Below the pieces are notes generated by a model, which saw only the letters and a program-made list of their open reading frames with translations, had not been told where the DNA came from and did not search any database. Below, in pieces: positions 46,279 to 54,252 of a stretch of DNA of 64,000 nt. Positions within the stretch are counted from its first letter, which is position 1. The number at the start of each line of letters is the position of its first letter. The stretch is taken from NCBI RefSeq assembly GCF_011516635.5, contig NZ_CP096255.1, forward strand, positions 9,125,501 to 9,189,500. Direction: 5' to 3'. Source of the stretch: Bradyrhizobium barranii subsp. apii (lineage in GTDB: Bacteria > Pseudomonadota > Alphaproteobacteria > Rhizobiales > Xanthobacteraceae). Position numbers and translations under genes: made by a program.

Positions 46279-47280
46279 ATGAGCAGCAGCATCAATCGCC
46301 AGATTCTTCTGGTCGAAAAGCCCAGCGGCAAGCTCGGTGCCGAGCACTTCAAGATGGTCGAGGGTGCGATGCCGGAGCCGAAGGACGGCGAGGCCTTGCT
46401 GCAGGTGCGTTACATCTCGCTCGACGCCGCCAACCGCGCCTGGATGCATGGCGCGACCTATCGCTCCGCGGTCGAAGCCAACAGCGTGATGGCCGGCGGC
46501 GGCATCGCCGAGGTCGTCAGCTCGAAGGCGCCGGGGCTGGCTGCCGGCGACATCGTGTTCGGCGACACCGGCTGGCAGGAGTTTGCCGCGGTGCCGGCAA
46601 AGCATCTCACGAAAATGCCGAAGCTCGAACCGATGACGCATCTGCTCAGCGTGTTCGGCATCGCCGGCCTCACCGCCTATTTCGGCCTGCTGGAGATCGG
46701 CAAGCCCAAAGAGGGCGAGACCGTCGTGGTGTCCGCGGCGGCCGGCTCCGTCGGCTCGATCGTCGGGCAGAGCGCCAAGATCAGGGGATGTCGCGTGGTC
46801 GGCATCGCCGGCGGCGCAGACAAGTGCAATTGGCTGACCTCCGAGCTCGGCTTCGATGCCGCCGTCGACTACAAGGACGGCGCGGTGTTCAAGGCCCTGC
46901 GCGCGGCGGCGCCAAAAGGCATCGACGTCTATTTCGACAATGTCGGCGGTGACATTCTGGAAGCCTGCCTGCCGCAGATGAACAATTACGGCCGCATCGC
47001 CTGCTGCGGCGCGATCTCGCAATATGACGGCGCACCTGCCGCGCACGGCCCGCGCGGCGTGCCCGGCCTGATCGTGGTGAAGCGGCTCGTCATGCAGGGC
47101 TTCATCGTGATGGACTACATGAAGGAGAGCCAGCGCGCGCTCGCCGACATCCAGGGCTGGGTCGCATCCGGCAAGCTGAAGGTGCAGGAAGACATCATCG
47201 ACGGATTGGAGAACACGCCGAAGGCGCTGATCGGATTGCTGGCGGGAGAGAACCGCGGCAAGCGCATGGTCAAGCTCTGA
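46279..47280 (+). CDS. NADP-dependent medium-chain oxidoreductase (leukotriene B4 dehydrogenase-like)
   Basis: This 333-residue protein has the zinc-free MDR/quinone oxidoreductase fold: YISLDAANRAWMHG (first domain) and VVVSAAAGSVGSIVGQSAKI, then RGCRVVGIAGGADKC (NADP-binding). It likely reduces double bonds of enones or aldehydes. It stands alone. The C-terminal half follows the usual order with NYGRIACCGAISQYDG and NTPKALIGLLAGENRGKR. Confidence 0.9.
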   Translation: MSSSINRQILLVEKPSGKLGAEHFKMVEGAMPEPKDGEALLQVRYISLDAANRAWMHGATYRSAVEANSVMAGGGIAEVVSSKAPGLAAGDIVFGDTGWQEFAAVPAKHLTKMPKLEPMTHLLSVFGIAGLTAYFGLLEIGKPKEGETVVVSAAAGSVGSIVGQSAKIRGCRVVGIAGGADKCNWLTSELGFDAAVDYKDGAVFKALRAAAPKGIDVYFDNVGGDILEACLPQMNNYGRIACCGAISQYDGAPAAHGPRGVPGLIVVKRLVMQGFIVMDYMKESQRALADIQGWVASGKLKVQEDIIDGLENTPKALIGLLAGENRGKRMVKL

Positions 47281-47294
47281 CGCCGCATTGTTTG

Positions 47295-47369
47295 AGCATG
47301 ATCTCCGCGCCAACGCGTTCCGCGTTTGTCGCGAGGGAAAGCCGCGGCGCACTTTTCCGGATCATGCTC
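47295..47369 (-). repeat. Dispersed 74-bp palindrome-ended repeat, copy 2
   Basis: Read on the minus strand this starts AGCATGATCCGGAAAAGTGC and ends AGATCATGCT, nearly identical to the copy at 17552-17625. It lies just after the MDR gene stop, in the opposite orientation to copy 1. Confidence 0.82.
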
Positions 47370-47516
47370 TAGTTGCGTCGCAATTGCGCCCGTATAATCT
47401 ACTTGCGGTAGAGGCCGAGGCAGCCAATGATGCTGCACACGGCATCACCCGCAATGATTGCTTGCATTACATTTAAAAATTGTCGGCGTGACCGACAGGG
47501 CAGGGAATTTACCCAA

Positions 47517-48308
47517 ATGTTCAACACGTTGAAACATGCATCAACGCGTCGCGCGCTGCTGGCGGCAACGCTCTTCGCAACTGCAACAGGCGCATTCGCG
47601 CAAGCGCCGACCGACGCTCAGAAGAGCGCCATCCGATCCGCATGCCGCTCGGACTTCATGGCGCACTGCGCGAGTGTCACGCCCGGCGGCGTGGAGGCGT
47701 ATCAATGTCTCCAGAAGAACATGTCCAGCCTGTCATCGGGATGCCAGACCGCGGTTCGCGCGGTCGAGCCCGCTGCGGCGCCGAAGACTGAAGCTGCACC
47801 CGCCAAGTCCGAACCGGCAAAGACCGAAGCGGCCCCCGCCGCCGCAGCCGCTCCGAAAGCGGCGGCGTCAAAGCAGCCAAGCAGCACGCAGATTGCCGCG
47901 GTCAAGAGCGCGTGCCGCGCCGATTATCCCAAGGTGTGCGCCAGCGTGCCGCCGGGTGGCGCCCCCGCCCTCGAATGTCTCGAGAAGAACAAGGCCAGGG
48001 TTTCGCCGGCCTGTGAGAAGGCGGTGAGCGCCGCAACCGGTGGCGGCGGCGCTGCTGCGACAGCAGCACCTGCGGGCGCAGCTCCTGCGGCAGCAGCACC
48101 GGCGGCGGCGCCGGCCGTGATCGTTCTGCGCCCGCTACGGCCGCGCGAAGAACTGTTCATCGTGCGCTCGGCCTGCGGTGCCGACATCCGCACGCTCTGC
48201 GCCGGCGTCGCGCCGGGCGGGGGCCGCATCGTGCAATGCATCTCCAGCAATGCCGCGTCGCTGTCACCCGCCTGCAAGGAAGTGCTGGCGCCATTCGCGG
48301 CGCGATAA
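47517..48308 (+). CDS. Secreted Cys-rich triple-repeat protein
   Basis: The 263-residue precursor has a signal peptide (MFNTLKHASTRRALLAATLF, then ATATGAFAQ). It has three repeats, each with four Cys and the pattern SAC-x(6)-C-A-V-P-GG: IRSACRSDFMAHCASVTPGG, VKSACRADYPKVCASVPPGG and VRSACGADIRTLCAGVAPGG. They are separated by long Ala/Pro/Lys/Glu linkers and end with CISS or CLEK helices. The repeat unit resembles the Cys-rich (GLG1-type) repeat family. The linkers are probably flexible, with disulfide-locked domains outside the inner membrane. The function is unknown. Confidence 0.82.
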   Translation: MFNTLKHASTRRALLAATLFATATGAFAQAPTDAQKSAIRSACRSDFMAHCASVTPGGVEAYQCLQKNMSSLSSGCQTAVRAVEPAAAPKTEAAPAKSEPAKTEAAPAAAAAPKAAASKQPSSTQIAAVKSACRADYPKVCASVPPGGAPALECLEKNKARVSPACEKAVSAATGGGGAAATAAPAGAAPAAAAPAAAPAVIVLRPLRPREELFIVRSACGADIRTLCAGVAPGGGRIVQCISSNAASLSPACKEVLAPFAAR

Positions 48309-48434
48309 GCGGCGCGGGATTGCGCGCCAAGCGCGCGCCACCGACCGGCCGCGCGCGAATGAATTTTCGCGCGCCTGCCGCGACAAACTCTTTGCAAGTA
48401 ACCGATTTCGATCACGACAAGACCGGAGAAAGAC

Positions 48435-48650
48435 ATGCGTTCATTTCTGCTTATTGCTGCCGCGTTCCTCGCCTTCGGCGCGAGCATGACCTTTGAGTCT
48501 ACCGATGCCAGCGCGGTGGTGTGCGCCCGCGGCGTCTACCGCGCCGGCTGTGCCGGGCCGAATGCGGCCGTCGTGGTGCGCAAGCCGGTTCCCGCGGTCC
48601 GCTGTACCAGGGTGCTGGTGAACGGCGTCTACGTGAAGCGCTGCGTCTGA
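48435..48650 (+). CDS. Small exported Cys-containing protein
   Basis: This 71-residue precursor begins MRSFLLIAAAFLAFGASMTF. The mature segment is VVCARGVYRAGCAGPNAAVV, then VRKPVPAVRCTRVLVNGVYVKRCV, with four Cys residues. GGAGAAAG precedes the ATG. Proteins of this kind are frequent in Bradyrhizobium; I do not know a role. A hairpin follows at 48702. Confidence 0.78.
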   Translation: MRSFLLIAAAFLAFGASMTFESTDASAVVCARGVYRAGCAGPNAAVVVRKPVPAVRCTRVLVNGVYVKRCV

Positions 48651-48701
48651 CCCCGGATGGCCAAGCTCGCGCGGTTTGGCTATGGTTCGCAACGTCACTG
48701 C

Positions 48702-48730
48702 CCCGGACACGCGCCTGGCGCGTGTCCGGG
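48702..48730 (+). terminator. GC-rich hairpin after the small Cys gene
   Basis: CCCGGACACGCG pairs with CGCGTGTCCGGG across CCTGG, a perfect 12-bp stem. It is followed by AGTAAGC, not a T-run, so it may be an intergenic palindrome that also ends transcription. Confidence 0.5.
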
Positions 48731-48800
48731 AGTAAGCTTCGACGCGCCCCGCCTTCGATAATTCCGCTGGCGCGGACGGCCGGAGCACATTAGTGTACCC

Positions 48801-48826
48801 CTAGATAGTAAGTATACTGTCAATTA
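48801..48826. promoter_or_regulatory. Likely MarR operator upstream of the hydroxylase/CoA-ligase operon
   Basis: CTAGATAGTAAGTATACTGT, then CAATTA, lies 13-38 bases before the TTG start and centres on AGTATACT. The same sequence with few changes lies before the gentisate dioxygenase gene (53048-53073). TATACT inside it (48813-48818) could be the -10 box, so a bound repressor would block transcription. Confidence 0.72.
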
Positions 48827-48838
48827 GGGAGGCAGACG

Positions 48839-49978
48839 TTGCGGATCGCCGTGATTGGCGGGGGGCCCGGTGGGCTCTACTTCGCCTATCTCTGGAAAAA
48901 GCGTCACCCCGAGGATCAAGTCGACCTGTTCGAACAGAACCCGGCCGACGCGACCTGGGGCTTTGGCGTCGTGTTCTCCGATCAGGCCCTGGAATTCCTG
49001 CGCGCCGACGACCCCGAAACGGTCGATGCGATCGCGCCGCATATGGAGAGCTGGGAGAACATCACGCTGAACCTTCACGGCGACAGCGTCGCCATCGACG
49101 GCGTCGGCTTCTCCTCGATCGGCAGGCTGGAGCTCCTGCAGTTCCTCCAGCAGCGCGCGCTCGACGCCGGCGTCACGCCGCGCTTCGACACGCAGATCCA
49201 CGCCATCGACCAGCTCAACGGCCACGACCTGATCGTCGCGGCCGACGGGCTGAATTCGCTGGTGCGGCGCGCCTATGAGGGCGATTTCGGCACGTCGCTG
49301 TCCTACTCCTCCAACAAGTTCGTCTGGTACGGCACCTCGAAACGCTTCGACACGCTGTCGCAGACCTTCGTGAAGACGGACCGCGGCGCCTTCAATGCCC
49401 ATCACTATCGCTACTCCCCGACCATGAGCACCTTCCTGGTCGAATGCGACCACGCGACATGGCAGGCCTATGGCTTCGCCTACAAGGATGCCGAGCAGTG
49501 CAAGGGCGTCTGCGAGGAGGTCTTTGCCGACACGCTGGGCGGCCACTGCCTGGTCTCCAACAAGTCGGTCTGGCGCAACTTTCCCTGGGTCTGGAACGAG
49601 CACTGGTCGTTCAAGAACATGGTGCTGCTCGGCGACGCCCTGCACTCGGCGCATTTCTCCATCGGCTCGGGGACGCGGCTCGCGATCGAGGACGCCATTG
49701 CGCTGGTCAAGGCGCTGGAGTCGGATGCGCATCTGTCGACCGCGCTGCACCGTTATCAGGCCGCGCGAAAACCGGTGGTGCAGAAGCTCGTCAATGCCGC
49801 GCGCACCTCGGCCTTCTGGTACGAGCACTTCGCCCAGCACATGCAGCTCGGCCTGATGGACTTCGCCTACAGCTACATCACCCGCTCCGGCCGTATCGAC
49901 GACCCCCGGCTGCGCGCGATGTCGCCCGCCTTCATGACGCGCTACGAGGCCGAGAAGAACGGCGGAGATGCCGCATGA
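48839..49978 (+). CDS. FAD-dependent aryl-CoA hydroxylase (salicylyl-CoA 5-hydroxylase-like)
   Basis: This 379-residue flavoprotein has GGGPGGLYFAYLW near residue 7, an ADGLNS motif (VAADGLNSLVRRA) and GDALHSAHFSIGSGTRLAIE, which is the PHBH-family GD segment. The family member SdgC hydroxylates salicylyl-CoA to gentisyl-CoA; larger anthraniloyl-CoA monooxygenases are about twice as long. Its stop overlaps the ATG of an aryl-CoA ligase. The start TTG at 48839 lies after GGGAGG (48827-48832). The pathway to gentisate is supported by a dioxygenase and isomerase nearby. The true substrate is not proven. Confidence 0.83.
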   Translation: MRIAVIGGGPGGLYFAYLWKKRHPEDQVDLFEQNPADATWGFGVVFSDQALEFLRADDPETVDAIAPHMESWENITLNLHGDSVAIDGVGFSSIGRLELLQFLQQRALDAGVTPRFDTQIHAIDQLNGHDLIVAADGLNSLVRRAYEGDFGTSLSYSSNKFVWYGTSKRFDTLSQTFVKTDRGAFNAHHYRYSPTMSTFLVECDHATWQAYGFAYKDAEQCKGVCEEVFADTLGGHCLVSNKSVWRNFPWVWNEHWSFKNMVLLGDALHSAHFSIGSGTRLAIEDAIALVKALESDAHLSTALHRYQAARKPVVQKLVNAARTSAFWYEHFAQHMQLGLMDFAYSYITRSGRIDDPRLRAMSPAFMTRYEAEKNGGDAA

Positions 49979-51588
49979 GCAGCGAGATCCGCGACCAGGT
50001 GCCCGCTGACGGCCCGGGCGCCCGTGAAATCGGCTTTGCCATTCCGCAAACCTACAATGCCAGCCGCGTGCTGTTCGACCAGCTCGCCAAGGGCCGCGGC
50101 GACAAGCCTGCGCTGATCGGACCGGCGGGGACCCGCAGCTATTCCGAGCTTTGCGCGGAAGCTTGCCGCTGGGGCAACGGTTTCGCGTCGCTTGGCTTGA
50201 AGCGCGGCGACCGCGTGCTGCTGTTCCTCGACGATACCCCGGCCTATCCGGCCGCATTCTTCGGCGCGGTGCGCGCCGGCTTCGTGCCGCTTCTGATCAA
50301 CACGCTGACGCCGCCGGACCTGCTGCAATTCTATCTCGCCGATTCTGGCGCGGCGGTCGCCGTGGCGGATGCCGAATTCGCGACGCGCTTCGATGCGGTG
50401 GCCTGCGCGGCGACCTGCCTGCGCACGCTGATCGTCGTCAACGGCGAAGCGCGCGGCCACGCCGCGCCTGCGGCGATCGCGGCACCAGGCTGGCTCGCGC
50501 AGTTCCCGGCCGAGCTCGCGGAAGCGGACACCCATCGCGACGAGATGGCGTTCTGGATGTACTCCTCCGGCTCGACCGGCCGGCCCAAGGGCATCGTGCA
50601 TCTGCAGCACGACATGGCCTACAGCGATGCCGCCTTTGCGCAGAACGTGTTGAAGCTGACGCCCGGCGACATCTGCTTCTCGGTGCCGAAGATCTTCTTC
50701 GCCTACGGTTTCGGGAACTCCATCACCTTCCCGTTCTCCGCGGGTGCCGCGACGCTGCTGTTGCCGGGCCAGCCGAAGCCTGCATCGATCTTTGCCGCGA
50801 TCGAGCAATACAAGCCGACGGTCTTCTTCGGCCTGCCGACGCTGTACACCTCACTGACAAAGGCGGAGGGGGCAGACAAGACCAACTTCTCGTCGCTGCG
50901 CATGTCGCTTTCGGCGGCCGAGGTCCTGTCTGCGGACGTTTTCAACGGCTGGAAGACGCTCACCGGCCTCGAGATCGTCGAAGGCCTCGGCTCGACCGAG
51001 GTGCTGCACATCTATCTGTCCAACCGCCCCGCGCAGAAGAAGCTCGGCGCAGCCGGCCTGCGCGTGCCAGGCTACGAGGTCGCACTGCGCGACAAGGACG
51101 GCCGCGACGTCGCCGACGACGAGGAAGGCATCTTGTGGGTGCGCGGCGATTCCAACACGCCGCTGTACTGGAACCGGCCGGACAAATCCGCCGAGACCAT
51201 CCGCGAGGGCGGCTGGATCTACACCGGCGACCGCTTCGTCCGCGATGCCGAAGGCTTCCACTTCTTCCGCGGCCGTGCCGACGACCTCATCAAGATCTCC
51301 GGCCAATGGGTCTATCCGCTCGAGGTCGAGCTGTGCCTCGCCGACCACCCCGACATCCGCGAATGCGCCGTGTTCGCCGCCGAGCTGCCGGACCGGCGCA
51401 TGACGCTCAAGGCGGTGGTGGTGATGAACAACCGCGCGACCGATCAGAATGAGGCAACGCGGCGGCTGCAGGATTACGTCAAGGGCAAGCTGCTTCCCTA
51501 CAAATATCCGCGCGAGGTGATCTTCATCGACGAGCTGCCGAAGACGGGGACGGGGAAGATCGACCGGCAGGCGTTGCTGCGGATGTAG
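49975..51588 (+). CDS. Benzoate/salicylate-type aryl-CoA ligase
   Basis: This 537-residue adenylating enzyme has YSSGSTGRPKGIVHLQHD (AMP-binding), LGSTEVLHIYLSNRP, GWIYTGDRFVRD and the C-terminal KTGTGKIDR lysine segment. It should charge an aromatic acid (salicylate, benzoate or a relative) as its CoA thioester for the coupled hydroxylase upstream, which it overlaps by 4 bases. Closest by pattern are benzoate-CoA ligase-family proteins. It shares the MarR-controlled promoter with the hydroxylase. Confidence 0.88.
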   Translation: MSSEIRDQVPADGPGAREIGFAIPQTYNASRVLFDQLAKGRGDKPALIGPAGTRSYSELCAEACRWGNGFASLGLKRGDRVLLFLDDTPAYPAAFFGAVRAGFVPLLINTLTPPDLLQFYLADSGAAVAVADAEFATRFDAVACAATCLRTLIVVNGEARGHAAPAAIAAPGWLAQFPAELAEADTHRDEMAFWMYSSGSTGRPKGIVHLQHDMAYSDAAFAQNVLKLTPGDICFSVPKIFFAYGFGNSITFPFSAGAATLLLPGQPKPASIFAAIEQYKPTVFFGLPTLYTSLTKAEGADKTNFSSLRMSLSAAEVLSADVFNGWKTLTGLEIVEGLGSTEVLHIYLSNRPAQKKLGAAGLRVPGYEVALRDKDGRDVADDEEGILWVRGDSNTPLYWNRPDKSAETIREGGWIYTGDRFVRDAEGFHFFRGRADDLIKISGQWVYPLEVELCLADHPDIRECAVFAAELPDRRMTLKAVVVMNNRATDQNEATRRLQDYVKGKLLPYKYPREVIFIDELPKTGTGKIDRQALLRM

Positions 51589-51605
51589 CAGTCCCAAACT
51601 CGCTG

Positions 51606-51708
51606 CCATCGCCCGCGAAGGCGGGCGATCCAGTATTCCAGAGGCGGTTGTGATTGAACCGAGAAGCCGCGGCGTACTGGATTCCCCGCTTTCGCGGGGA
51701 ATGACAGC
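51606..51708. repeat. Intergenic palindromic repeat
   Basis: CGCCCGCGAAGGCGGGCGAT (about 51610) and CCCGCTTTCGCGGGGAATGA (about 51684) are two nested hairpins flanked by ATCCAGTATTCC and GTACTGGATTCC, which mirror each other. It lies between the convergent CoA-ligase and MarR genes. Confidence 0.7.
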
Positions 51709-51752
51709 AGAGATAAAGGCGACAGCGTCACCGCATCCGCCGACCATCCCGC

Positions 51753-52265
51753 TCACCCCGCCTTCCCCAGATGCTCCAGCGCGTCCTCCGCGCGCAGCGG
51801 CACGCGCGAGGCCTCGTTGTTGAGGTCGACGAGCTGCACCAAAAGCCCCATCAGCGCCTTGCGGTCGGCGGGTTTCAGCGGCTCCAGCATGCGGGCCTGG
51901 GCGCGCTCGACGGCGGGGATGATCTCGCGCAGGATCGCGGCGCCTGATTTCGTCAGATAGAGCAGCTTGATCCGCTTGTCTTCGGGGGCCGGCTTGCGCT
52001 CGATAAAATCCTTGGCCTGCAGCCGCTCGATCACGCTGCCGAGGGTGGAGCGGTCGAAGGCAATCACCGCCGACAGCCGTGTCGCGTCGATGCCGGGATG
52101 GGTGTGGATCGCGATCAGCGCGGCGTATTGCACCGGGGTGAGATCGAACGCCTTGCACTCCTCCATGAAAATCGAGACTGCGATCTGCTGCATGCGCCGG
52201 AACAGATAGCCCGGCGCGGCATAGACCGCGTCTATCGTGATCGGAGGGGTGGGCTTACTCGGCAT
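51753..52265 (-). CDS. MarR-family transcriptional regulator
   Basis: This 170-residue protein has the winged-helix core: LTPVQYAALIAIHTHPGIDA, then TRLSAVIAFDRSTLGSVIER as helices and DKRIKLLYLTKSG as the wing. The ATG at 52265 overlaps the maiA stop by 11 bases, so isomerase and regulator form a two-gene operon. It lies between the two catabolic promoters that carry the shared CTAGATnGTnAGTATACTG motif, and is the best candidate repressor for both, relieved by an aromatic acid or its CoA ester. Confidence 0.88.
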   Translation of the reverse strand: MPSKPTPPITIDAVYAAPGYLFRRMQQIAVSIFMEECKAFDLTPVQYAALIAIHTHPGIDATRLSAVIAFDRSTLGSVIERLQAKDFIERKPAPEDKRIKLLYLTKSGAAILREIIPAVERAQARMLEPLKPADRKALMGLLVQLVDLNNEASRVPLRAEDALEHLGKAG

Positions 52266-52887
52266 CGGGCTGCTTCTCCGGGGCGGCGTTTGCGAAGGCC
52301 GGCAGCGCCTTTGCGGCGGCTTCCGCCTTGAGCAGCCGCGGATAGGCCGACACATCGACGCCGAAGCGGCGGGCATTGGCGGGCTGCGGCACCAGGCAGA
52401 GATCGGCGAGCGTCGGCACATCGCCGAAGCAGAACGGCCCCGCCTCGTCCCTGATCAGCGTCTCGCAGGCCGACAGCCCCTCGCGGTTGACCCACGCCGC
52501 CCAGTCCTGGACCTTCTCCTCGGCGAGCCCAAGCTCGCGCAGCCGCGCCAGCACCTTCAAATTCTGCACCGGGTGGGTGTCGCAGGCGATCGCCAGCGCG
52601 AACGCCCTCACCTTGGCGCGTGGCAGCGGATCCTTCGGCAGCAGCGGCGGATTAGGATGCGTCTCGTCGAGCCATTCGATGATGGCGACCGATTGGGTCA
52701 GTACCGCTCCCGCATCGTTCTCCAGCGTCGGCACCAGCCCTTGCGGATTGATGGCGAGATAGGCGGGCGCGCATTGCTCGCCCTTGCGAAGATGATGCGG
52801 CAGGTGCTGGGCGCCGAGGCCCTTGAGGTTCAGCGCGATCCGCACCCGATAGGCGGCGCTGGAGCGGAAATAGCCGTGCAGCTTCAT
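52255..52887 (-). CDS. maiA: Maleylacetoacetate/maleylpyruvate isomerase (zeta-class GST-like)
   Basis: This 210-residue GST-fold enzyme has the active-site motif YFRSSAAYRVRIALNLKGL (SSxxxRVRIAL) and NPQGLVPTLEND with the glutathione-binding QSVAIIEWLDE. In the gentisate route it would isomerise maleylpyruvate to fumarylpyruvate with glutathione. AGGGAGGG precedes the ATG at 52887. It overlaps marR and is divergent from the gentisate dioxygenase gene across the repeat at 52913. Confidence 0.9.
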   Translation of the reverse strand: MKLHGYFRSSAAYRVRIALNLKGLGAQHLPHHLRKGEQCAPAYLAINPQGLVPTLENDAGAVLTQSVAIIEWLDETHPNPPLLPKDPLPRAKVRAFALAIACDTHPVQNLKVLARLRELGLAEEKVQDWAAWVNREGLSACETLIRDEAGPFCFGDVPTLADLCLVPQPANARRFGVDVSAYPRLLKAEAAAKALPAFANAAPEKQPDAE

Positions 52888-52912
52888 CGGAACCCTCCCT
52901 GTATTTTGTTCG

Positions 52913-53012
52913 TCATTCCGGGGCGATGCGTTAGCGTCGAGCCCGGAATCCATAACCACGATCGGGAGTATGGATTCCGGGCTCGAGCCTTTCGGCGCGC
53001 CCCGGAATGACA
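52913..53012. repeat. Intergenic palindromic repeat
   Basis: CATTCCGGGGCG at 52914 on and CGCCCCGGAATGAC ending at about 53012 are inverted, as are CCGGAATCCAT and ATGGATTCCGG in the middle. It is a Bradyrhizobium-type palindrome within the divergent maiA/gentisate-dioxygenase gap. Confidence 0.75.
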
Positions 53013-53037
53013 GCGGCTTTGTAGGCCGTTCGTCACG

Positions 53038-53073
53038 TTGACGCTACCTAGATCGTCAGTATACTGTCAATCA
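53038..53073 (+). promoter_or_regulatory. Promoter and likely MarR operator of the gentisate dioxygenase gene
   Basis: TTGACG (53038-53043) is followed after 16 bases by TATACT (53060-53065), a near-consensus promoter. The -10 is embedded in the palindrome CAGTATACTG (53057-53066) within CTAGATCGTCAGTATACTGT. A repressor on this site would overlap the -10 box. The same motif occurs at 48801. Confidence 0.8.
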
Positions 53074-53096
53074 ACAAAACGAACGGGAGCCGCACC

Positions 53097-54137
53097 ATGG
53101 AAGCCGTGACCAAGACGCCGGAACGCGAGGCCTTCTACAAGAAGATCGACGGCGAAAACCTCACCGCGCTGTGGACGGTGATGAGCGATTTGATCACGCC
53201 GGAGCCGAAGAGCGCCTGCCGCCCGCATCTGTGGAAATTCGACGTCATCCGCGACTACATGACGGAAGCAGGCCGACTGATCACGGCCAAGGAAGCCGAA
53301 CGGCGCGTGCTGGTGCTGGAGAACCCCGGCCTGCGTGGCCAGTCGAAAATCACGACCTCGCTCTATGCCGGCGTGCAGATGGTGGTGCCCGGCGACGTCG
53401 CGCCCGCACACCGCCACAGCCAGTCGGCGCTGCGCTTCGTGCTCGAAGGCAAGGGCGCCCACACAGCGGTCGACGGCGAGCGCACCGCGATGGAGCCCGG
53501 CGATTTCATCATCACGCCGTCGATGACCTGGCACGACCATTCCAACGAAACCGATAAGCCGATGTTCTGGCTCGACGGCCTCGACATCCCGCTGGTGCAG
53601 TTCTTCGACTGCTCCTTTGCGGAAGGCTCCGAGGAAGACCAGCAGAGGATCACAAGGCCTGCCGGCGACAGCTTTGCGCGCTACGGCCACAATTTGCTGC
53701 CGGTCGACGCGAAGCGATCGTCCAAGACCTCACCGATCTTCAGCTATCCCTATGCCTACACCCGCGAGGCGCTGGAGAAGGCACGCGCGAGCCAGGAGTG
53801 GGACGCCTGTCACGGATTGAAGCTGAAATTCAGCAACCCCGAGACCGGCGATTTCGCAATGCCGACGATCGGCACCTTCATCCAGTTGCTGCCGAAGGGT
53901 TTCAAGACGGCACGCTATCGCGCGACCGATGCAACCGTGTTCTGTCCGATCGAGGGCAAGGGACGCAGCCGGATCGGCGATGCCGTTTTCGAATGGGGCC
54001 CGCGCGATCTGTTCGTGGTGCCGAGCTGGCAGTGGGTGACGCACGAGGCCGAAGACGACGCCGTGCTGTTCAGCTTCTCGGATCGCCCGGTGCAGCAGAA
54101 GCTGGATCTGTTTCGCGAGGATCGCGGGAACGCGTAG
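53097..54137 (+). CDS. Gentisate 1,2-dioxygenase
   Basis: This 346-residue cupin protein has the iron site PAHRHSQSALRFVLEGKGAH (His-x-His) with WHDHSNE as the distal ligand part, and a second half repeating the cupin fold (FVVPSWQWVTHEAEDDAVLF). It would open the gentisate ring to maleylpyruvate. It begins 35 bases after the CAGTATACTG palindrome. It is divergent from the isomerase/MarR operon, an arrangement that lets one regulator cover all steps. The downstream fumarylpyruvate hydrolase is not in the window. Confidence 0.92.
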   Translation: MEAVTKTPEREAFYKKIDGENLTALWTVMSDLITPEPKSACRPHLWKFDVIRDYMTEAGRLITAKEAERRVLVLENPGLRGQSKITTSLYAGVQMVVPGDVAPAHRHSQSALRFVLEGKGAHTAVDGERTAMEPGDFIITPSMTWHDHSNETDKPMFWLDGLDIPLVQFFDCSFAEGSEEDQQRITRPAGDSFARYGHNLLPVDAKRSSKTSPIFSYPYAYTREALEKARASQEWDACHGLKLKFSNPETGDFAMPTIGTFIQLLPKGFKTARYRATDATVFCPIEGKGRSRIGDAVFEWGPRDLFVVPSWQWVTHEAEDDAVLFSFSDRPVQQKLDLFREDRGNA

Positions 54138-54156
54138 GCGACGCTGCTAGCCACAT

Positions 54157-54242
54157 CGTCATTGCGAGCGAAGCGAAGCAATCCAGAATCTTTCTGCGGA
54201 GACAGTCTGGATTGCTTCGTCGCTTCGCTCCTCGCAATGACG
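54157..54242. repeat. Intergenic palindromic repeat (CGTCATTGCGAGCG type)
   Basis: CGTCATTGCGAGCGAAGCGA (about 54157) is mirrored by TCGCTTCGCTCCTCGCAATG near 54222, with CAATCCAGAATCTTT and CAGTCTGGATTG in the middle. It lies between the convergent dioxygenase and permease genes. Confidence 0.8.
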
Positions 54243-54252
54243 AGAGTATGCC

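Noticed and set aside
48824..50257. 477-codon minus-strand ORF opposite the hydroxylase and ligase
   Set aside because: It is a shadow frame; the plus strand has flavin and AMP-binding motifs.
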